Assembly: GCA_008933705.1 (NCBI GenBank)
Contig: WBUN01000003.1
Location: 1-64,000 of the forward strand
DNA length: 64,000 nucleotides
Direction of reading: 5' to 3'
Source: Hyphomicrobiaceae bacterium
GTDB taxonomy: Bacteria > Pseudomonadota > Alphaproteobacteria > Rhizobiales > Hyphomicrobiaceae
The notes below the pieces were generated by a model that worked only from the letters and a program-made list of their open reading frames with translations, made no database searches and had not been told where the DNA came from. The position numbers and the translations under genes were made by a program. Positions within the stretch are counted from its first letter, which is position 1. Each line of letters begins with the position of its first letter. Positions 47,840-56,157 of the stretch are shown here, piece by piece.

Positions 47840-49033
47840 TCACGATCTTGGATCGTGAAGCACCTTCCACGCGTTGTTCTTGGCATGCACGAACAGGAAG
47901 GGCTTGATGGCTTCGCGCTCATCTGTCCGGCCGACCGGGCCGAGGAGCCCCTTGGTCGTCTTCAGCGCTGCAAGTCCGGCCCGCATCTTCCTGCGATCCT
48001 CGACGACCGTGTCTGCACGCGCCATGACCTTCTGCGCCTCGATCACATCCTTCAGAATGAACATGATCTCGTAGGCAGCGGCCGAGTGCAGATCGGCCGA
48101 ACCGCCCATCTTCGCCACGAGGCCGGCTGCCTTGATCGCCTCGGCGTTAACAGGCGCGAAGGCGGTCGGGATGATGATGCCTTCGGCTTCCGCTGCACAG
48201 CCTTGCAGCGTCTCGAGCGAGGAAGAGGATGTGAGGCCGAGCATGAGTTTGGGCGCCACTTTCTGCCTGGCCATTTCTCTCAGCACGCCGCAGGTCGTGA
48301 ACGGGTGCGCGGAGATGGCGACGATGTCAGCACTGACCCGGCGCATGTCACGCACCTGATTGGCGAAGTTGGTGTCGGCCAAGAGCCATTCCGCCTCGCC
48401 GGCAAGCTGGTAGCCGAGGTCGCTGGCGTGCTTCTTCATCACGCCGAAGGTTGCGTTGGAGTGGGCAAAGTCCTTCTCGACGCCGCCGAACACGGTCTTG
48501 AGCTCGGGATGCTTGGCTTTGATCCAGGTGAGCAGCGACTTGTACATGTCGGACTCGTTGGGGACGTTGCGGAACGCCCACTCGGAAATCCTGGCAAGGC
48601 CGCCCTTGGCCGCGACGTCCGAGATGATCGGGAACTGCAGCCCTGAATCGGTGGCATCGCCGACCTTCTTCTGCAGGATGCCGAAGAGGGATTCGGCGAC
48701 CGACGAGCACGTCGGGCCGACCGCCACGAACGCGTTGGTGGAGGCGATGCGACGCACCACCGAGATGCCTTCCTCGGGATTGCAGCGGTCGTCGAGAAAC
48801 TCGATCTGCAGCTTGGCCTTCGTGCCGTCGCCGAGCGTGACGCCCCCAGCCTTGTTGATCTCCTCGGCCGCCGCCTTCATCGCGGCCTCGCTGTTGACGC
48901 CGAAAACGCGAAGCACGCCGGACTTGGCGCCGAACCCCGGAATGGTGACGACCCGTTCCTGAGCGCCGGCGCCTGCGACGGATAGCACTGCCCCGGCAAG
49001 CGCTGAGGCCAATACAAGAGCTGTCTTTCTCAC
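47840..49033 (-). CDS. ABC transporter substrate-binding protein (Leu/Ile/Val-binding family)
   Basis: A 397-residue periplasmic binding protein of type 1 fold. Signal peptide residues 1 to about 25 (ending AGAGAQ), then 'GFGAKSGVLRVFGVNSEAAM', 'LDDRCNPEEGISVVRRI', 'VAVGPTCSSVAESL' and 'GLQFPIISDVAAKG'. Members of this family next to aromatic-CoA genes commonly bind aromatic acids; the ligand here is inferred to be the pathway substrate. Start is GTG 49033, with AGGAGG seven bases upstream. The long open frame above it is antisense-like and belongs to the neighbouring ligase region. Confidence 0.9.
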   Translation of the reverse strand: MRKTALVLASALAGAVLSVAGAGAQERVVTIPGFGAKSGVLRVFGVNSEAAMKAAAEEINKAGGVTLGDGTKAKLQIEFLDDRCNPEEGISVVRRIASTNAFVAVGPTCSSVAESLFGILQKKVGDATDSGLQFPIISDVAAKGGLARISEWAFRNVPNESDMYKSLLTWIKAKHPELKTVFGGVEKDFAHSNATFGVMKKHASDLGYQLAGEAEWLLADTNFANQVRDMRRVSADIVAISAHPFTTCGVLREMARQKVAPKLMLGLTSSSSLETLQGCAAEAEGIIIPTAFAPVNAEAIKAAGLVAKMGGSADLHSAAAYEIMFILKDVIEAQKVMARADTVVEDRRKMRAGLAALKTTKGLLGPVGRTDEREAIKPFLFVHAKNNAWKVLHDPRS

Positions 49034-49074
49034 TTTTGCTCCTCCTGTTGCGTGTTGGGGACTTCTGTCCGCGG

Positions 49075-50706
49075 TCATGCCGCCGGCTGCACGATGTCCG
49101 TGGTGCGCTTCCTCAGCTCGAATTTCTGTATCTTGCCGGTGGAGGTCTTCGGCAACTCGCCAAAGACGACAGCCTTCGGGCACTTGAAATGGGCGAGATT
49201 GGCGCGGCAAAAGGCGATGATCTCCTGGGCAGTCGCGCTTGCCCCGGGGCGCAACGTGATGAAGGCGCACGGCGTCTCGCCCCAGACCGGGTCGGGCCGC
49301 GCGACCACGGCCGCCTCCAGCACGGCCGGGTGGCGATAGAGCACCTCCTCGACCTCGATGGAGGAGATGTTCTCGCCGCCGGAGATGATGATGTCCTTGG
49401 AACGATCCTTGAGCTGCACATAGCCGTCCGGGTGCAGGACGCCGAGATCGCCGGTGTGGAACCAGCCGCCGGCGAATGCCTCCCCGGTGGCGGCGGCGTT
49501 CTTGAAGTAGCCGGCCATCACGACGTTGCCCCGCATCATCACCTCGCCCATGGTCTCGCCGTCGGCCGGGACGGGCGTCATGGTCTTGGGGTCCATGACG
49601 GTGAGATCCTCGAGCACCTGATAGGGGACGCCCTGGCGTGCTTTGAGACGGGCTTGGTCGTCGAGCGGCAGTGCGTTCCAGCGGTCCTTCCAGGCGCACA
49701 CGACGACGGGCCCATAGACCTCGGTAAGCCCGTAGACGTGCGTGAGGTCGAAGCCGTCCTTCGTCATCGCCTCGAGCACGGCGGCGGGCGGCGAGGCGCC
49801 TGCAGTCATCACGCGCACGGGGTGAGCCAACCGCCGCTTCTCCTCAGGCCTCGCGCTCAGAATGAAGGCCAGCACGGTCGGGGCGGCGCAGAAATGGTTC
49901 ACCTTGTCGTCGGCAATGGCGTCGAAGATGCCTTTGGCCGACACCTTGCGCATGCAGACGCTGGTTCCCGCCAGGGCCGCGAGCGTCCACGGGAAGCACC
50001 AGCCGTTGCAGTGGAACATCGGCAGGGTCCACAGGTAGACGGGGTGCATCGGCATGCTCCAGGCGAGCGTGTTGCCGAGTGCATTCAGGTAGGCGCCGCG
50101 GTGGTTGGTGACCACGCCCTTAGGGTTGCCGGTCGTGCCAGAGGTGTAGGAGAGCGAGATCGCCTGCCATTCATCCTCGGGCCCCTTCCATGCGAACTCC
50201 GGATCTCCCCCGGCAATGAACTGCTCGTACCAACATGAGCGGCTAGCGCCTTCCTCCTCGATCACGATGAGCGGCGGCCTGTTGGCGGCGATATCGAGCG
50301 CCTGCTGGGCGAGCGGCAGGAAGTCGCGCGAGACCAGCAGCATCTTCGACTCGGCATGGTCGATGATGAACGCCACCGCCGCAGCGTCTAGCCGCGTGTT
50401 GATGGTGTTGAGCACGCCGCCCGCCATCGGTATGCCGAAGTGGGCCTCGTACAGCGCTGGAATGTTGGAGGCAAGAATCGATATTGTGTCGTTCCTGCCG
50501 ATTCCCCGCGACCGCAGAGCCGAGCCGAGACGGCGGCACCGGGCGTACGTTTCAGCCCACGTGCGGCGAACCGGACCATGAACGATGGCCGGATAGTCGG
50601 GATAGACGCGGGCTGCGCGCCTGAGCAGGCTCAGCGGTGAGAGCGGCTCGTAGTTGGCTGCGTTGCGGTCGAGATTGCGCTCGTACGCGCTAATGGGGCT
50701 CGACAT
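49075..50706 (-). CDS. Acyl-CoA synthetase (AMP-forming)
   Basis: A 543-residue ligase of the medium-chain/aryl-acid acyl-CoA synthetase type: ATP loop 'LSYTSGTTGNPKGVVTNHRG', 'HVYGLTEVYGP', 'GGWFHTGDLGVLHPDGY' and the C-terminal 'TSTGKIQKFELRKR'. It is a second CoA ligase in this catabolic region, distinct from the benzoate-type ligase at 38282. It may activate a downstream aliphatic acid or another aromatic acid. Start at ATG 50706 with a GAGGAA site upstream. Probably the first gene of the transport operon; divergent from the histidine kinase gene. Confidence 0.88.
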   Translation of the reverse strand: MSSPISAYERNLDRNAANYEPLSPLSLLRRAARVYPDYPAIVHGPVRRTWAETYARCRRLGSALRSRGIGRNDTISILASNIPALYEAHFGIPMAGGVLNTINTRLDAAAVAFIIDHAESKMLLVSRDFLPLAQQALDIAANRPPLIVIEEEGASRSCWYEQFIAGGDPEFAWKGPEDEWQAISLSYTSGTTGNPKGVVTNHRGAYLNALGNTLAWSMPMHPVYLWTLPMFHCNGWCFPWTLAALAGTSVCMRKVSAKGIFDAIADDKVNHFCAAPTVLAFILSARPEEKRRLAHPVRVMTAGASPPAAVLEAMTKDGFDLTHVYGLTEVYGPVVVCAWKDRWNALPLDDQARLKARQGVPYQVLEDLTVMDPKTMTPVPADGETMGEVMMRGNVVMAGYFKNAAATGEAFAGGWFHTGDLGVLHPDGYVQLKDRSKDIIISGGENISSIEVEEVLYRHPAVLEAAVVARPDPVWGETPCAFITLRPGASATAQEIIAFCRANLAHFKCPKAVVFGELPKTSTGKIQKFELRKRTTDIVQPAA

Positions 50707-50894
50707 CGGCGTTCCTCGCGCATTGGTGCGGCTCTCCCGCGAGACGCGGCGAGCCCTTCTTGTTTGCGCGGCACCTTGCCCGGCGATCGTTGCGCCAGTG
50801 TGCGGCAAATGTATCGAATTGTGACGGATGGCCCGACGCGCTTTCGCGGTTCACGCTGGCGCACTATGCTGATGACCTTTCGCCAGGAGCGCCG

Positions 50895-52571
50895 ATGACG
50901 CTCAAGCCCGCAAACGTCGGTTCATCATCGTCGCCGGATCTACCCGACGACCGGCGTCGCTTCGAGCTCTTGCAGGGCGGGCTCGATCTGATCGACCAGG
51001 GGCTCACCGTCTTCGACGGCGACCTCCGGCTGGTGGCTTGGAACCTCCGCTTCTTCACGCTGCTCGAATTCCCGCTCGAGATGGCGAGCGTGGGTAGGCC
51101 TTTTGCCGACTTCATGCGCTACAATGCGCTACGCGGCGAGTACGGCGACGGCGATGTGGAGGAGAAGGTGGCCGAGCGCGTGCGTCTCGCCCGCGCCTTC
51201 CAGCCGCACTACATGGAGCGCGTGCGCCCCAACGGGACCATCGTCGCCGTCAGGGGCGAGCCGCTGCCGTACGGCGGTTTCGTGACGATCTACACCGACA
51301 TCACGCGGCAGCGGTATCATGAGCGGCTAATCCAGGAGCGCAACGAAGAACTCGACCGGCGTGTGCGCGAGCGCACGGCCGCGCTCGAGACGGCCAACAT
51401 CGATCTCAAGCATGCGATGGCGGAGCAGAAGCGCATGCAGGCTGCGCTCGTGCAGGCTCAGAAGATGGAGGCGGTCGGTAAGCTGACGGGCGGCCTCGCG
51501 CATGACTTCAACAATCTGCTTACCATCGTCATTTCCAACCTCGCGGCCATACGGGACAAAGGGATGGCTGGCCCCGAGCTCAATGATTTCCTTGAGCCGG
51601 CGCTTGCAGCGGCGCGGCGGGGCGCCGACATCACCCGCCGCCTGCTGGCGTTCGCCCGCCAGCAGCCGCTTGAGCCGAGGTCGGTCGATGTGAACCGGGT
51701 CGTGGCGAATATCCTGACGCTGCTGCGCCGCTCTCTGCCCGAGATCGTGACCATCACCAGCGAGCCCGGGGTGGGCGAACTCCATACGGTTGCCGATCCG
51801 AGCCAGCTCGAAAATGCGCTAGTCAATCTAGCCCTCAATGCCCGGGATGCCATGCCCAAGGGTGGCCGGCTGGTGATGCGAACGGGGCGTCGCGAGCTGT
51901 CGGCAACAGAGGCGGCGGAGCTCGACGTGACGCCGGGGCCATATGTCGCGATCGCAGTCGAGGACACCGGCATCGGCATGGACCAAGCCACGCTGTCGCG
52001 CGTGTTCGAGCCCTTCTTTACCAGCAAGGAGTTCGGCTCCGGCAGCGGACTGGGTCTGTCCATGGTATATGGCTTCGTCAGGCAGTCGGGAGGCGCCATT
52101 CGCATGCGCAGCGAGCCCGGCAAGGGCACCACTGTGACGCTCCTTCTGCGCGAGGGTGTTTCCACGAGCGATACGGCCGTGGAGGAAGCGCAAGAGGTGC
52201 TCACCGGCGCAACCGCACGGCATGCTGTACTGTTGGTCGAGGATGACCCCGATGTGCGGACGGTGATCCGCCGCCAGCTCGTCGACCTGGGCCACTCAGT
52301 GATCGAAGCTTCCGGAGGGAAGGAGGCCTTGGCGATCCTGGAGAGCGTGCCGGAGGTCTCGGTTCTGATCTCGGATATCGTTATGCCTGGCGATATCGAC
52401 GGACGACGCCTTGCCGAGCGCGCGCGCTGCAGGCGGCCCGACATTCGCGTGGTTCTCATCACCGGGTACGCCGAAGGCCTGGACGGGCGCCGTGGCACAG
52501 AGACGGTTGTGCTGCGCAAGCCCTGCAGCAAGGAGCAGCTTGCCGCTGCCATCCACGAGGCAGGGCCATGA
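50895..52571 (+). CDS. Hybrid histidine kinase (PAS-HisKA-HATPase-REC)
   Basis: A 558-residue cytoplasmic sensor kinase with no membrane segment. A PAS-like domain (about residues 25-140) is followed by a coiled coil, the dimerisation domain with H203 in 'GGLAHDFNNLL', an HATPase with 'NALVNLALNARDAMP', 'DTGIGM' and 'GSGLGLSMVYGFV', and a C-terminal receiver (about 440-555) with phospho-Asp D494 in 'ISDIVMPG'. AGGAG lies upstream of the ATG. It overlaps the response regulator by four bases. The signal is unknown; divergence from the acyl-CoA synthetase gene makes control of that operon possible. Confidence 0.93.
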   Translation: MTLKPANVGSSSSPDLPDDRRRFELLQGGLDLIDQGLTVFDGDLRLVAWNLRFFTLLEFPLEMASVGRPFADFMRYNALRGEYGDGDVEEKVAERVRLARAFQPHYMERVRPNGTIVAVRGEPLPYGGFVTIYTDITRQRYHERLIQERNEELDRRVRERTAALETANIDLKHAMAEQKRMQAALVQAQKMEAVGKLTGGLAHDFNNLLTIVISNLAAIRDKGMAGPELNDFLEPALAAARRGADITRRLLAFARQQPLEPRSVDVNRVVANILTLLRRSLPEIVTITSEPGVGELHTVADPSQLENALVNLALNARDAMPKGGRLVMRTGRRELSATEAAELDVTPGPYVAIAVEDTGIGMDQATLSRVFEPFFTSKEFGSGSGLGLSMVYGFVRQSGGAIRMRSEPGKGTTVTLLLREGVSTSDTAVEEAQEVLTGATARHAVLLVEDDPDVRTVIRRQLVDLGHSVIEASGGKEALAILESVPEVSVLISDIVMPGDIDGRRLAERARCRRPDIRVVLITGYAEGLDGRRGTETVVLRKPCSKEQLAAAIHEAGP

Positions 52572-53308
52572 TGCCCGTTGGCGGTTCGGCGGTCTCCGGC
52601 CAGGGCCGGAGCATCTATCTGGTCGAGGATACGGCGGAGGTCGCCCGATCGCTTTGCGTAACGCTTGCCGACTATGGCTTCAGGCACCGGCATTTCCTGA
52701 CAGCGCGCGACTTCCTGCGCCAGCTCAAGACAGAAGCACCGGACTTGTGCATCATTGATCTTGGTCTCCCCGACATGGATGGCATAGAGCTCGTGCGCAA
52801 GGTCCATGAGCTGCGCGGATGCCCCATCCTGATCCTCACAGGGCGGCACCATGTCGCCGACCGCATCCTCGGGCTCGAACTCGGCGCCGATGACTACATG
52901 GTCAAACCGTTCGAGCCGCGCGAGGTCGTGGCGCGCATCCACAGCATTCTCCGGCGCATCGCCAAGGCAAGAGGCGACCACGCGGGCACCGCCCGAACGG
53001 CCCGCTTCGCTGGCTGGAGCTTCGCTACCGGCTGCAACCGCCTCACGGCTCCGGACGGCCGCAAGGTCGAGCTTTCGGCCGCCGAGGCGCGTCTGCTCAC
53101 CATTATGCTCAAGCGGCCCAACCGCATACTCTCGCGCGCCCAGCTCCTCGGCGACCGCGATCTCGAGCCGCTCGATCGCAGCATCGACGCGCGCATATCG
53201 CGCCTTCGCAGCAAGCTTGAGAACCGTGGAGACGCACCCGAACTCATCAAGACCGTTTACGGCGCGGGCTATCTTCTGAACGCCAAAGTGGAATGGTCTT
53301 CGGAATAG
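52568..53308 (+). CDS. OmpR/PhoB family response regulator
   Basis: A 246-residue regulator: receiver domain (about residues 15-130, phospho-Asp D64 in 'CIIDLGLPDMDG', 'MVKPFEPRE') and C-terminal winged helix ('AEARLLTIMLKRPNRILSRAQLL', 'RSIDARISRLRSKLE', 'IKTVYGAGYLL'). The ATGA overlap with the kinase gene indicates one operon and a cognate pair, although the kinase also carries its own receiver. Targets are not visible. Confidence 0.94.
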   Translation: MMPVGGSAVSGQGRSIYLVEDTAEVARSLCVTLADYGFRHRHFLTARDFLRQLKTEAPDLCIIDLGLPDMDGIELVRKVHELRGCPILILTGRHHVADRILGLELGADDYMVKPFEPREVVARIHSILRRIAKARGDHAGTARTARFAGWSFATGCNRLTAPDGRKVELSAAEARLLTIMLKRPNRILSRAQLLGDRDLEPLDRSIDARISRLRSKLENRGDAPELIKTVYGAGYLLNAKVEWSSE

Positions 53309-53524
53309 TAATGCGGACAGTTTGCGGCTCTCGCTGGCAGGCTGCGGTGTTGCACGACCCATCGGCGCTCAACGCCAAAGCAGAGCTTCCGGTTGGGGTG
53401 CGGCCTTGAGGCCGGCAGAAGCCACACTATGACCATATTCAAGCTGGGCAGTAGCAGGAGGATCCGGCACGCTGCCGGTCGGCAGCGCCTCGCGCGAACG
53501 CCGTGGAGACAACAGGAGCCGCCA

Positions 53525-54193
53525 GTGACTCTCGTCTGTGGCCCGCGCCGTGGAACCGTTGCCGCCGCGGCGATAGTCATGTTGGTCGGACTTCCCGCGA
53601 ACTCTGCGTCAGCACAACTCTTCTGGGACTGGGGCGGTGGCAGTGTTGTCGGCGACAGCGGACGCGAGACCGTGCGCTTCAGCAGGGAATACGCTCCAGG
53701 GCAGATTATCGTCAGCTTCGGCGACCGGCGGCTCTATTTCGTCGCGGGACCGGGCGAGGCCATCAGCTATCCGATAGCCATACCGCGCGATGAAGATCGC
53801 TGGGAGGGCGTCACAACGATCTCGGACAAGCGAGTCAATCCATCATGGACGCCCACGGCTGCGATGATGGCCGAGAACCCGCGCCTGCCACGCTGGGTGC
53901 CAGGCGGCCACCCGATGAACCCGCTCGGCGTGCGCGCGCTCTACCTCGGCTCCAGCACCTACCGCATTCACGGCACGGATGCGCCCTGGACCATCGGCAC
54001 AGCCGTCTCAAAGGGCTGTATCCGCATGTACAATCAAGACGTACTCGATTTGTATCCTCGGGTTGCAGTTGGGGCGATGGTCACCGTGACGTGGCAGCGC
54101 TTCGGCGTTGGCGGAGACTTCGCGTCACCGCGCGTAGGAACCGGGCCACGACTCCGCGAGATGCAGCAATCCGATCTCCCCCGTCGCTTCTAG
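53525..54193 (+). CDS. L,D-transpeptidase (YkuD family)
   Basis: A 222-residue periplasmic enzyme expected to form 3-3 peptidoglycan crosslinks or attach proteins to peptidoglycan. A signal peptide (residues 1 to about 30, ending NSASAQ) precedes a YkuD domain with 'GQIIVSFGDRRLYFV', 'YRIHGTDAP' and the catalytic 'SKGCIRMYNQDVLDLY'. Start placed at GTG 53525, with AGGAG seven bases upstream; an ATG at 53429 in frame would add an Arg-rich stretch that spoils the signal peptide. Confidence 0.88.
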   Translation: MTLVCGPRRGTVAAAAIVMLVGLPANSASAQLFWDWGGGSVVGDSGRETVRFSREYAPGQIIVSFGDRRLYFVAGPGEAISYPIAIPRDEDRWEGVTTISDKRVNPSWTPTAAMMAENPRLPRWVPGGHPMNPLGVRALYLGSSTYRIHGTDAPWTIGTAVSKGCIRMYNQDVLDLYPRVAVGAMVTVTWQRFGVGGDFASPRVGTGPRLREMQQSDLPRRF

Positions 54194-54448
54194 CCGGCCG
54201 CCTCATCAGCCACGTAGCGCTCCCCCAAGTGCTGGGCAAGGAGGGGCGCCGCGGGTCGTCGTAATGCTGTGGCCTGCAGCAATTGGCCTGCCGGCTAACC
54301 CGCATTTCTCGCGGGCCACGTTGCAGGAGCGCCGTTCAGCCAAGGACTCCACCCCTGATCGGGCGCGGCATCCCCTCAAGGGAAATACCTAAGAGGCAAT
54401 GTCAAGATCCAGGCTGGTCATGTCGCGGGCTCCAGCCTTCCGCGTGTC
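54194..54448. other. 255-base intergenic region, no gene seen
   Basis: This lies between the convergent L,D-transpeptidase and ubiX genes. No reading frame with a credible ribosome site or family resemblance was found, and no clear bidirectional terminator with a T-run was seen. Confidence 0.5.
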
Positions 54449-55045
54449 TTACGACCGATTCTTGGACCGTGCACCGGCCCAGCGCGAAATCAGCCTGGCA
54501 TCGATATCGAAGAGATCGAGCACGCGCGCCACCGTGTGGTCGACCATATCTTCGAGGGTAGCCGGACGCGCATAGAAGGCCGGCACCGGGGGGTAGATGA
54601 TTGCGCCTGCCTCCGTCGCCGCCTGCATGCTGCGGATATGCCCGAGATGAAGCGGGGTCTCGCGCAACAGAAGAACGAGCCTGCGGCGCTCCTTCAGCGT
54701 AACATCTGCCGTACGCGACAAGAGATTGCCACCGGGACACGCAGCAATCTCCGAAAGCGTCTCTACGGAGCAGGGTGCAACGACCATTCCGCGGGTCCTG
54801 AACGATCCGCTGGAGCACACCGCACCAATGTCCTGGTTGCTGTGAACCGCGCTCGCAAGCCTCTCCACGTCCGACACCTTGAGATCGGTCTCTGAAGCAA
54901 GCGTAATCCGCGCCGCGTCCGTCATGATGAGATGGGTTTCGATCCCGATCTCCTTCAGGATCTCGAGCATGCGAATGCCGTAGATTGCACCCGACGCTCC
55001 GCTGACTCCGACGATCAGCGGCCTTGATGCATCGTCTGCCGGCAT
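54449..55045 (-). CDS. ubiX: UbiX/Pad1 family flavin prenyltransferase
   Basis: Makes prenylated FMN, the cofactor of UbiD-type decarboxylases, from FMN and dimethylallyl phosphate. The 198-residue protein has 'VGVSGASGAIYGIRMLEIL', 'CSSGSFRTRGMVVAPCSVETLSEIA'-type FMN site with the conserved Ser/Cys, 'RRRLVLLLRETPLHLGHI' and 'PPVPAFYARPATLEDMVDHTV'. No ubiD homologue is in the window, so the partner is elsewhere or beyond the edge. Divergent from the Crp/Fnr gene. Confidence 0.92.
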   Translation of the reverse strand: MPADDASRPLIVGVSGASGAIYGIRMLEILKEIGIETHLIMTDAARITLASETDLKVSDVERLASAVHSNQDIGAVCSSGSFRTRGMVVAPCSVETLSEIAACPGGNLLSRTADVTLKERRRLVLLLRETPLHLGHIRSMQAATEAGAIIYPPVPAFYARPATLEDMVDHTVARVLDLFDIDARLISRWAGARSKNRS

Positions 55046-55326
55046 TTCTCACCTCGCCCGATCGACCCAAAGGAGGGGCTCATCCCAATAGTTCAATTCC
55101 GCGGCGACGATCTGGCTGGCCTTCCGTATCCACACCGCTCACGGGCACGCCATTCTCATCAATGCATCTCCTAGCACAACAAGGCGATTGAAATCGATGT
55201 CGCACGGCCGCTGGACGGCCGGATCCGGCGCCAATGCAGAATGGATTTACCTACGCCGGTCGCATTTGATGGCTGCGCCACAAGCATGAGTAGTAGGGTG
55301 GGGCGCAGCAAGCATGGAGTGTCCTC

Positions 55327-56010
55327 GTGCGTGAATACAGCATCGGCATCTCTCAGGACCTGGCCCCAGTGTTGTCACCCGAGCAGATCGACCTTCTGCT
55401 CGGCGTCGGCCGCATGACGAGCTTTACGCGCAACCAGGTGCTCTATCGTCAGGGGGAGCCGGCGGACCACATCTATCTCCTGCTCGACGGGATCGTGCAG
55501 TCTCTGCTCGTCAACTCTGCCGGTCATGAATCGTTGCTGCGCATTCATCTCCCAGGCAGCATTCTGGGCCTCACCTCCCTGGGAACCGTCCCCTGGCGTG
55601 ATGCCAGCGCCAAAGCGATCGAACCAGCGACAGTTGTCAAGATCAAGCGCGATGACATGGAGCGACTCATCGCCAAGCATACGGATCTCGCTCTCCGACT
55701 GATCCGTCTCCTCATCGACCGCATGCGCGATTTCCACTTCCGGGTCGGCGAGCTGCAATCGCAGTCGGTAGAGCAGCGGCTGGCTCGTGTCCTGCTCGCG
55801 ATCTGTCAGCGCGAGGAGGGCGGAACCAGCCCCGACGGTCTGGCAGGCGTATCGCTGACCCACCAGGATCTCGCACATCTCGTTAACTCTCGGCGCCAGA
55901 CGGTGTCTGCAATCCTCGGCCAGTTCGCGGAGGCCGGCTATATCGTGAAGAAGGGGCGCCGGCTGCAGCTCATTAACATCAAGGCGCTCGCTTCTCTTAT
56001 TCCCAATTGA
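55327..56010 (+). CDS. Crp/Fnr family transcriptional regulator
   Basis: A 227-residue regulator: cyclic-nucleotide-type sensor domain (about residues 15-125, 'VLYRQGEPADHIYLLLDG', 'LPGSILGL'), a dimer helix and a winged helix ('SLTHQDLAHLVNSRRQTVSAIL'). It lacks the N-terminal cysteine cluster of Fnr. The recognition helix has R-R-Q-T-V where Crp has R-E-T-V, so the DNA site should differ from TGTGA-N6-TCACA. A matching-geometry site, TGTCA-N6-TGACA, lies 33 bases after its stop, ahead of the transporter operon. Starts at GTG 55327. Effector unknown. Confidence 0.9.
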   Translation: MREYSIGISQDLAPVLSPEQIDLLLGVGRMTSFTRNQVLYRQGEPADHIYLLLDGIVQSLLVNSAGHESLLRIHLPGSILGLTSLGTVPWRDASAKAIEPATVVKIKRDDMERLIAKHTDLALRLIRLLIDRMRDFHFRVGELQSQSVEQRLARVLLAICQREEGGTSPDGLAGVSLTHQDLAHLVNSRRQTVSAILGQFAEAGYIVKKGRRLQLINIKALASLIPN

Positions 56011-56042
56011 GCCTGCCCAAGTGCGTCTCGCGTGGTCTATAG

Positions 56043-56058
56043 TGTCATCCGGCTGACA
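56043..56058. promoter_or_regulatory. TGTCA-N6-TGACA inverted repeat, probable Crp/Fnr-type operator
   Basis: TGTCA (56043-56047), TCCGGC, TGACA (56054-56058): perfect 5-bp arms with the 5-6-5 geometry of Crp sites but a different core. It lies 100 bases upstream of tctC and directly downstream of a Crp/Fnr-family gene whose recognition helix departs from Crp. It is a likely control site for the transporter/glutamate mutase operon. Confidence 0.65.
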
Positions 56059-56157
56059 TACAATCGAGCACTAGGAATGCTTGGCTGCCGGCTAAGAAGA
56101 ACGTCCTGAAACAGGGCTCTCGGCTCGCAAAGGCGACCAACTCAAGGGAGGAAGTCC

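Noticed and set aside
51458-53362. Minus-strand open frame of 634 codons
   Set aside because: Antisense to the histidine kinase and response regulator genes, whose motifs are intact on the plus strand.
55218-55229. GCCGGATCCGGC palindrome in the ubiX-crp gap
   Set aside because: A 12-bp GC palindrome is expected by chance in DNA of this composition and has no spacing relation to a promoter I can see.
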